Shown here: one piece after another, positions 6,934 through 11,361 of the stretch | Position numbering within the stretch: the first letter of the stretch is position 1 | Layout: every line of letters begins with the position of its first letter | Assembly (NCBI GenBank): GCA_009779515.1 | Contig: WREE01000054.1 | Location: forward strand, 1-11,361 | Reading direction: 5' to 3' | Source: Symbiobacteriaceae bacterium | GTDB taxonomy: Bacteria > Bacillota > JAAYKD01 > WRDA01 | DNA: 11,361 nt | Translations under genes and position numbers: made by a program | The notes under the pieces: generated by a model | What the model saw: the letters and a program-made list of their open reading frames with translations, nothing else | The model's database searches: none | Told to the model about the DNA's origin: nothing

Positions 6934-7518
6934 CTAACCCTCCTGCAGCTTACGGACTGCCTGGTAGAGAGCTTCAGTCCAGGCTTCGATATCTTCACGT
7001 TTGGGAGTTTTCTGTAAAGGAGGGTACAGAGGTTGCCCAATCCGAAACTGCAGGGTAGACTGCCGCCGTTGATAATCCCCTACCAAGGCTAGGGGGATCA
7101 GAGGCACCCCGGTCTTAAGAGCAAAATAGGCTGCTCCCGGTAGGAAAGGGTGCAGTTCACCATCCCGGTAGCGACTCCCTTCGGGGAAGATAACGCAAAG
7201 GTCACCTTTTTGTAAGTATTGAAGCACTTGGCGCATGGCATCCCGGTCGTTCTCTTCACGATTAACTTTTACCGTCCCCAGCAGCGGGAGCAACCAACGC
7301 AGAAAGGCCATACGGTAAAGCTCCTCTTTCGCCATAAAGCGCAGCTCCCGGGGGATGTGGGTACCCACCAAAGGAGGATCCCAGTTGGAGGTATGGTTAG
7401 GGCAAACAATGCCTCCTCCTTGGGCGGGGATATGCTCCAAGCCACTAACCTGGATCCGCCATAAACAGCTCAGCAGGGAGCGTAGCGACCAATAGAGTAA
7501 CGTGTAACCAAAGCTCAG
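6934..7518 (-). CDS. plsC: PlsC-type 1-acylglycerol-3-phosphate acyltransferase, probable CTG start
   Basis: The protein has the acyltransferase motifs in order: NHTSNWDP (H-x4-D catalytic pair), VKVNREEND, FPEGSRYRDG (substrate-binding EGT/S box) and VPLIPLALVG. PlsC acylates lysophosphatidic acid to phosphatidic acid at the membrane. The frame has no ATG or GTG between its upstream stop (TAA at 7537-7539) and the catalytic core. TTG at 7440 would delete the N-terminal hydrophobic helix (LLYWSLRSLLSCLWRIQVSG) that family members normally have. CTG at 7516-7518 sits 6 bases after AGGTGG (7525-7530) and gives a 194-residue protein beginning SFGYTLLYWSLRSLL, of normal size. It lies 18 bases after cmk and one base before ispH-rpsA. 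The function is confident at family level; acyl-donor choice is unknown and the start is inferred. Confidence 0.93.
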   Translation of the reverse strand: MSFGYTLLYWSLRSLLSCLWRIQVSGLEHIPAQGGGIVCPNHTSNWDPPLVGTHIPRELRFMAKEELYRMAFLRWLLPLLGTVKVNREENDRDAMRQVLQYLQKGDLCVIFPEGSRYRDGELHPFLPGAAYFALKTGVPLIPLALVGDYQRRQSTLQFRIGQPLYPPLQKTPKREDIEAWTEALYQAVRKLQEG

Positions 7519-7524
7519 GGAAAA

Positions 7525-7530
7525 CCACCT
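7525..7530 (-). promoter_or_regulatory. ribosome binding site for the CTG start of plsC
   Basis: AGGTGG lies 6 bases before the CTG at 7518, in the 18-base gap after cmk. It is the only good Shine-Dalgarno match near the N-terminus of plsC and supports CTG rather than the internal TTG at 7440, whose upstream sequence has no comparable match. Confidence 0.6.
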
Positions 7531-7536
7531 GCCTTT

Positions 7537-8214
7537 TTACCGCTCCTTACCCTTGAGCAAGCCTCTCACCAAGTCAATAACCTCTTCGATAGTAAGCTCA
7601 CTGGTGTCGATGAAGATGGCATCCTCGGCCTGCTTGAGAGGACCTACCTCGCGGTTCATGTCCCGCTGGTCACGAAGGGTGATATCAGCTTCAATCTCCT
7701 CCAAAGTTAAACCAAAGAGCCGACCGTTTTCCTGTAGCTCTTGATAGCGCCTGGTAGCGCGAACCCGGGCTGAAGCGGAAAGATATAGCTTAAGAGTAGC
7801 CTGGGGGAGCACTTGGGTGCCTATATCGCGACCATCTAAAACCGCATCCTGACTGGCAGCAAAGCGCTGCTGCCAGGCTACCATCTGCTGGCGCACCTCC
7901 GGGTGCTGCGCCACCTGGGAAGCGCCTTCACCCATAGCCGAAGTATGCAGTTCGGGGGTAATATCCTGCTCAGCGGCAAAAATGCGGGTGCCTTGGTTAC
8001 TGGAAACTATCTGCAGCGCGTCCTCCCCCACCAGAGCGGCTAACCCCCCTGCGTTTTCCCAAGATACCCCTCGCTGCGCAGCTAACCAAGCTAGGGAGCG
8101 GTACATGGCGCCGGTATCTAAGTAAGTAATACCGAGCTCAGCAGCTACCGCTTTAGCGACCGTGCTTTTACCCGCCCCGGCTGGACCATCTATAGCAATA
8201 GTTAAGTGCTTGAT
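7537..8214 (-). CDS. cmk: cytidylate kinase, probable ATC start
   Basis: A 225-residue (d)CMP kinase that makes CDP/dCDP from CMP/dCMP and ATP. Near the N-terminus is the P-loop IAIDGPAGAGKST, followed by YLDTGAMYRSL; later come LDGRDIGTQVLP and RDQRDMNRE, typical of Cmk. The catalytic frame extends back from the ATG at 8106 through the P-loop to an in-frame TAA at 8227-8229 without any ATG, GTG, TTG or CTG before the P-loop. The ATC at 8212-8214 stands exactly where family members have their initiator (ATC then KHLTIAIDGP) and is 8 bases after AAGGAG (8223-8228). ATA at 8220 and ACG at 8217 are worse spaced. Starting at 8106 would remove the nucleotide-binding loop and give a dead enzyme. 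The gene is 30 bases after the ABC exporter and 18 before plsC. A sequencing error changing ATG to ATC cannot be excluded. Confidence 0.96.
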   Translation of the reverse strand: MKHLTIAIDGPAGAGKSTVAKAVAAELGITYLDTGAMYRSLAWLAAQRGVSWENAGGLAALVGEDALQIVSSNQGTRIFAAEQDITPELHTSAMGEGASQVAQHPEVRQQMVAWQQRFAASQDAVLDGRDIGTQVLPQATLKLYLSASARVRATRRYQELQENGRLFGLTLEEIEADITLRDQRDMNREVGPLKQAEDAIFIDTSELTIEEVIDLVRGLLKGKER

Positions 8215-8222
8215 CGTTATCT

Positions 8223-8228
8223 CTCCTT
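8223..8228 (-). promoter_or_regulatory. ribosome binding site for the ATC start of cmk
   Basis: AAGGAG, 8 bases before the ATC at 8214. It overlaps the TAA of a two-codon minimal reading frame (ATG GTT TAA, 8227-8235), so no upstream ATG can serve cmk. Confidence 0.65.
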
Positions 8229-8244
8229 AAACCATCACGGTTAC

Positions 8245-10038
8245 TTAATGTTCAGCCACATCCCAAGCTACCCTCTCCGGTGACCTGGCACCATGCAGCT
8301 CCGCATATACGCCACCTAGAGCCAGAAGCTGACGGTGATCGCCTCGTTCAACGATACCTTCCGTGGTAAGAACGATAATTTCATCGGCGTTATAAATAGT
8401 CGAGAGGCGGTGAGCTACAGCGATAGTGGTGCGCCCCACCGCCAACTCATCCAAGGCTTCCTGGATTAAGGCTTCGGTAGCGTTATCCAGAGAGGAGGTA
8501 GCCTCATCTAAGATAAGAATTGAAGGGTCTTTAAGAAAAGCCCGGGCGATGGAGAGGCGCTGCTTCTGCCCCCCTGAGAGTTTAACCCCCCGCTCACCAA
8601 TAAAAGTGTCATAGCCATACTCCAGGCTTAAAATAAAGTCATGGATGCGGGCTCTTTGAGCAGCTTGCCGGATGGCTTCCTCATCGGCCCTTAAATCGCC
8701 GTAAGCTATATTTTCACGAATGCTGCCGGCAAAAAGAAAAACCTCCTGTGCCACTATACCTATATGCTGCCGTAAACTATCCCGGGTAAAGTGACGCAGG
8801 TCACGACCGTCGATGAGAATAGCCCCACTGGTAATATCGTAAAAACGCGGAATTAAGTGACAGAGGGTGGTCTTCCCCCCTCCCGAGGGACCTACCAAGG
8901 CTATGGTCTTCCCAGGAGGGATATGCAGGTTCAAGTGGCTAATAACCTCGTGCTGAGGCGTCGCCTCCCTGGCGTCGCCCTCCTCTTCCCCCGTGTTAGC
9001 TCCCCGGCGCTCGGTGTAACTGAAAGATACGTCGCGAAACTCGATCTCCCCCACCACCGAGGCTACCGCCACGGCTTCGGGATGCTCTTCTTCCGCCGGC
9101 ATATCCATTATCTCCAAAACCCGACGAAAGCCGGTCATCCCCCCCTGAAGCCGCTCGAAGAAGCTCCAAAATTGGAGGATCGGTTTTTGGAATGTTCCAG
9201 CATAGAGCAAAAACATAGTAAAGTCACCGACATTGATTTCCCCCCGGAAGAAGAAGAAACCCCCTACCGTCATCACAATAAGGTAAAAAACATCGGTAAA
9301 AAAGAAAATACCCGAAGATAGCTCGGCCATTATTTTATAACGTCTGGCACTGGCGGCGCGAAAGCGCTCAATTTGCCCAGCGAACTTCATACTCTCGTAA
9401 GTGCTATTGACGTAGGCTCTGGTCACCCGGATACCTGCCAGAGCATTTTCCAAGTCGGAGTTGACCTCCGAGAGCTCCTCCCTGGTGCGGGTGGAGACTT
9501 CGTCCATCCTATTTTGCATGGCAAGAGCAAAAATAATAACCAGGGGGAGGGCAAGGAAAAGGACAACCGTTAGCTTTAGACTAACCCTGCCTAAAATAAA
9601 GAAAGCACCAATTAGAGTAATACTCCCCAGCAGTAAGTTTTCCGGACCGTGATGAGCCAGCTCTGCCATTTCGTTTAAATCGTTGACTAGGCGAGACATC
9701 AGGTCGCCTGCCATATGCTCATCGTAATAGGCCAGGGGCAGCTTTTGCAAATGGCTAAAGAGGGTGTTGCGCATATCTGCCTGCATACCAATGCCTACTA
9801 AGTGACCATAGTACTCGGTAAAATAGTTTAAGCCTGCCTTGGCCAGGTAGATAAAGAAGAGCGCTACACCCCAAAGAGCAAAGAGCCGCGTATTGCCAGA
9901 AGGAACATAATCGTTAATAATTTGACGCACAATATTGGGGTAGACTAAATCGGCGCAAGCCATCAGAAAGACAGCACCCATATCCCAAAAAAAGAGCGCT
10001 CTATGAGGCTGGTAAAAAGCCAAAAAGCGCTTGATCAA
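8245..10038 (-). CDS. ABC exporter, fused membrane and ATPase domains (MsbA/BmrA type)
   Basis: About 597 residues (600 if the GTG at 10045-10047 is used). Numbered from the TTG, residues 1-310 form a six-helix exporter domain and 330-597 an ATPase domain: A-loop Tyr 341 (FSYTE), Walker A GPSGGGKTT at 383-391, Q-loop (VAQEVFLFAGS), signature LSGGQ at 487-491, Walker B ILILDE at 507-512 and H-loop His 543 (VAHRLST). All catalytic residues are present, so a homodimeric half-transporter for lipids, drugs or peptides is expected; the substrate is unknown. A 20-residue acidic insert (about 343-363) follows the A-loop. The start is uncertain: TTG at 10036-10038 follows AAAGGGTG by 6 bases and gives MIKRFLAFYQPHR, like relatives as I recall them, while the GTG is part of that same Shine-Dalgarno. 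It follows the sensor kinase closely and precedes cmk by 30 bases. Confidence 0.95.
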   Translation of the reverse strand: MIKRFLAFYQPHRALFFWDMGAVFLMACADLVYPNIVRQIINDYVPSGNTRLFALWGVALFFIYLAKAGLNYFTEYYGHLVGIGMQADMRNTLFSHLQKLPLAYYDEHMAGDLMSRLVNDLNEMAELAHHGPENLLLGSITLIGAFFILGRVSLKLTVVLFLALPLVIIFALAMQNRMDEVSTRTREELSEVNSDLENALAGIRVTRAYVNSTYESMKFAGQIERFRAASARRYKIMAELSSGIFFFTDVFYLIVMTVGGFFFFRGEINVGDFTMFLLYAGTFQKPILQFWSFFERLQGGMTGFRRVLEIMDMPAEEEHPEAVAVASVVGEIEFRDVSFSYTERRGANTGEEEGDAREATPQHEVISHLNLHIPPGKTIALVGPSGGGKTTLCHLIPRFYDITSGAILIDGRDLRHFTRDSLRQHIGIVAQEVFLFAGSIRENIAYGDLRADEEAIRQAAQRARIHDFILSLEYGYDTFIGERGVKLSGGQKQRLSIARAFLKDPSILILDEATSSLDNATEALIQEALDELAVGRTTIAVAHRLSTIYNADEIIVLTTEGIVERGDHRQLLALGGVYAELHGARSPERVAWDVAEH

Positions 10039-10044
10039 TAGAGA

Positions 10045-10052
10045 CACCCTTT
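10045..10052 (-). promoter_or_regulatory. ribosome binding site of the ABC exporter, overlapping an alternative GTG
   Basis: AAAGGGTG ends 6 bases before the TTG at 10038. Its last three bases are an in-frame GTG, which as a start would have almost no spacing from the AAAGG, so TTG is preferred. Confidence 0.5.
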
Positions 10053-10053
10053 C

Positions 10054-11361
10054 TTAACCAAATAAATACTCTTGCAGCGTCGCCAGCACCACACCGAAAT
10101 CCAGAGGTTTACCTAAATGCCCATTCATGCCTGCTTCTAAGCATTTTTCCACATCTTCCCGAAAAACATTAGCGGTGAGAGCGATGATAGGTACCTTTAG
10201 CGCCAAAGGATTCTCCAGACAGCGTATGCGGCGTGTAGCCTCATAGCCATCCATCTCCGGCATTTGTAAGTCCATAAGGATGAGATCAAAATAGTCGGGG
10301 TCAGCGGCATAAAGGCGCAAAGCTTCCTCACCGTTTTCGGCACAGACTATCTCCACCCCGGTAGCTTCTAACAGAGCGATGACTATTTCGCGGTTAAGCT
10401 CCACATCCTCGGCTAAAAGTATACGCTTCCCTACTAAAGAGAGCTCTGTCGTAGCGACAGTTGGGTTATCGTTACGGACTACCCCTATAGTTTCCGTGAT
10501 AATATCCACAATATCCGAAGGAAAAAGAGGCTTCGAGAGGAAGCTGTCAACCCCGGCAGCTTTGGCTTCAGGTTCAATAATCGTCCAGTCGTTAGAGGAG
10601 ATCATAATCACAACATTGGTGGTATAAGAACGCCTGGTTTTAAGCATACGAGCTAAAGATATGCCGTCGATGCCGGGCATTTGCCAATCCAGAAAGTAGA
10701 ACTGATACTCCCCTTTACGCTCCACTAACTCGAGAGCCTCTTCCCCGCTTCGGGCAACATCGCAGACCGCGCCAGCACGTCTGAGAACCTCCTGGATATA
10801 CTCCAGGACTGAGCTGTCGTCATCTACGGTCAAGACCCTTATGCTCCCCCACTCGATCTGCTGGGGATAATCCACCTCTCGGGTAACCCCATGTCTCAGA
10901 GGAACAGTAACGGTAAAGGTGGAGCCTACCCCCAGCTGAGACTCTACCGCAATACTTCCCCCCATGAGCTCGATGATACTTTTAGAGATAGCTAACCCTA
11001 AGCCGGTGCCACCATACTTACGAGTGGTGCTGGCCTCCGCCTGGACAAAAGAACGAAAAAGGCGCTCCTGCTGCTCCGGGGAGATACCAATGCCGTTATC
11101 GGTAACCGCAATACTGACAACACTGGTATCGTCACTTGTGGAGACCAGATTGGCACTGAGGGAGATTGCTCCCCCGTTAGGGGTAAACTTGATGGCATTA
11201 CCCAGCAGGTTAGTAACCACCTGCGCCAACCGCTGGTCGTCCCCAATGAACCTTCGGGGAACCTCATTAGCGATATGCACTATTAAGGATTGTTGCCTTT
11301 CCGCCGCCCGGAAGTTCATGACATTCACCATACGTTGCAGCATTTTTTCAAAGACAAACTC
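10054..11361 (-). CDS. hybrid sensor histidine kinase with two receiver domains, N-terminal part outside window
   Basis: The frame is open to the window edge and supplies the last 435 residues. Residue numbers count from the edge. The ATPase domain (to about 155) has the N box LLGNAIKFTP (Asn 55), G1 DNGIGI, F box LFRSF and G2 GGTGLGLAI. Receiver 1 (about 174-290) has acidic VDDD, phospho-acceptor Asp 225 (FLDWQMPG) and Lys 277 (SKP). Receiver 2 (about 312-430) has AED, Asp 364 (LMDLQMPEMDG) and Lys 418 (GKP). The His phosphorylation box and any sensor or membrane segments lie upstream of the visible part. There is no HPt domain after receiver 2 and no DNA-binding output domain, so phosphate must pass to a separate protein or the receivers act as inhibitors or sinks. 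The stop lies 6-15 bases before the exporter start, so the two are probably co-transcribed. Confidence 0.94.
   Translation of the reverse strand, partial: EFVFEKMLQRMVNVMNFRAAERQQSLIVHIANEVPRRFIGDDQRLAQVVTNLLGNAIKFTPNGGAISLSANLVSTSDDTSVVSIAVTDNGIGISPEQQERLFRSFVQAEASTTRKYGGTGLGLAISKSIIELMGGSIAVESQLGVGSTFTVTVPLRHGVTREVDYPQQIEWGSIRVLTVDDDSSVLEYIQEVLRRAGAVCDVARSGEEALELVERKGEYQFYFLDWQMPGIDGISLARMLKTRRSYTTNVVIMISSNDWTIIEPEAKAAGVDSFLSKPLFPSDIVDIITETIGVVRNDNPTVATTELSLVGKRILLAEDVELNREIVIALLEATGVEIVCAENGEEALRLYAADPDYFDLILMDLQMPEMDGYEATRRIRCLENPLALKVPIIALTANVFREDVEKCLEAGMNGHLGKPLDFGVVLATLQEYLFG

Noticed and set aside
6933..7040. N-terminal extension of IspH from an ATG at 7040
   Set aside because: It lies within plsC in another frame; IspH proteins begin just before the first ligand cysteine, matching the ATG at 6932.
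7438..7440. TTG at 7440 as the start of plsC
   Set aside because: It would remove the N-terminal hydrophobic helix and lacks a ribosome binding site; the frame is open and protein-like up to 7518.
8104..8106. ATG at 8106 as the start of cmk
   Set aside because: It is the Met of the conserved TGAMYR motif; starting there would lose the ATP-binding P-loop encoded in frame upstream.
8227..8235. Minimal frame ATG GTT TAA before cmk as a leader peptide
   Set aside because: Two codons overlapping the cmk ribosome binding site could arise by chance, and no further attenuator structure is visible.
8857..9321. 154-codon plus-strand open frame
   Set aside because: It lies fully inside the well-supported ABC exporter on the other strand, and its product has no recognisable motif.

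Overview
The window reads as a stretch of chromosome from an anaerobic, clostridia-type Firmicute (Moorella/Peptococcaceae/Syntrophomonadaceae-like; genus not resolvable). The strongest sign is a single protein that joins IspH (HMBPP reductase) to ribosomal protein S1, an arrangement known from Clostridia. A cmk-plsC-ispH/rpsA neighbourhood, a PDZ/radical-SAM/DUF512 gene next to der, and a GGGtGRT protein paired with a NifU-like protein agree with this. All nine genes lie on the minus strand and are packed tightly, so the text follows transcription from high to low coordinates. There are no tRNA or rRNA genes, insertion sequences, CRISPR arrays or gene-free stretches over 300 bases.

Region 1 (11361-6934) holds the C-terminal part of a hybrid sensor kinase with two receiver domains, a full-length ABC exporter, cytidylate kinase and a PlsC acyltransferase, separated by about 6-30 bases. 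None of the last three has a usable ATG: the exporter starts at TTG or GTG, cmk apparently at ATC and plsC apparently at CTG, each with a good Shine-Dalgarno sequence.

Region 2 (6932-4476) is the 818-residue IspH-S1 fusion, with a 130-residue acidic Pro/Thr-rich linker and an acidic C-terminal tail. A 13-bp perfect inverted repeat ending in four T, placed right after it, looks like an intrinsic terminator, yet the next gene begins only 21 bases later.

Region 3 (4399-1744) is the PDZ-radical SAM-DUF512 protein, overlapping by 8 bases the gene for Der, the double-GTPase of 50S ribosome assembly. Region 4 (1681-1) is a NifU-like scaffold protein followed 5 bases later by a GGGtGRT-family protein that runs off the window. 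A possible promoter lies in the 62-base gap before this pair.

The genes combine nucleotide supply (Cmk), phospholipid synthesis (PlsC), isoprenoid precursor synthesis (IspH) and translation/ribosome assembly (S1, Der) with less understood partners. The candidates for undescribed biology are the NifU-like/GGGtGRT pair, the cluster of non-AUG starts, the DUF512/Der coupling, and the possible two-product output of the ispH-rpsA fusion.
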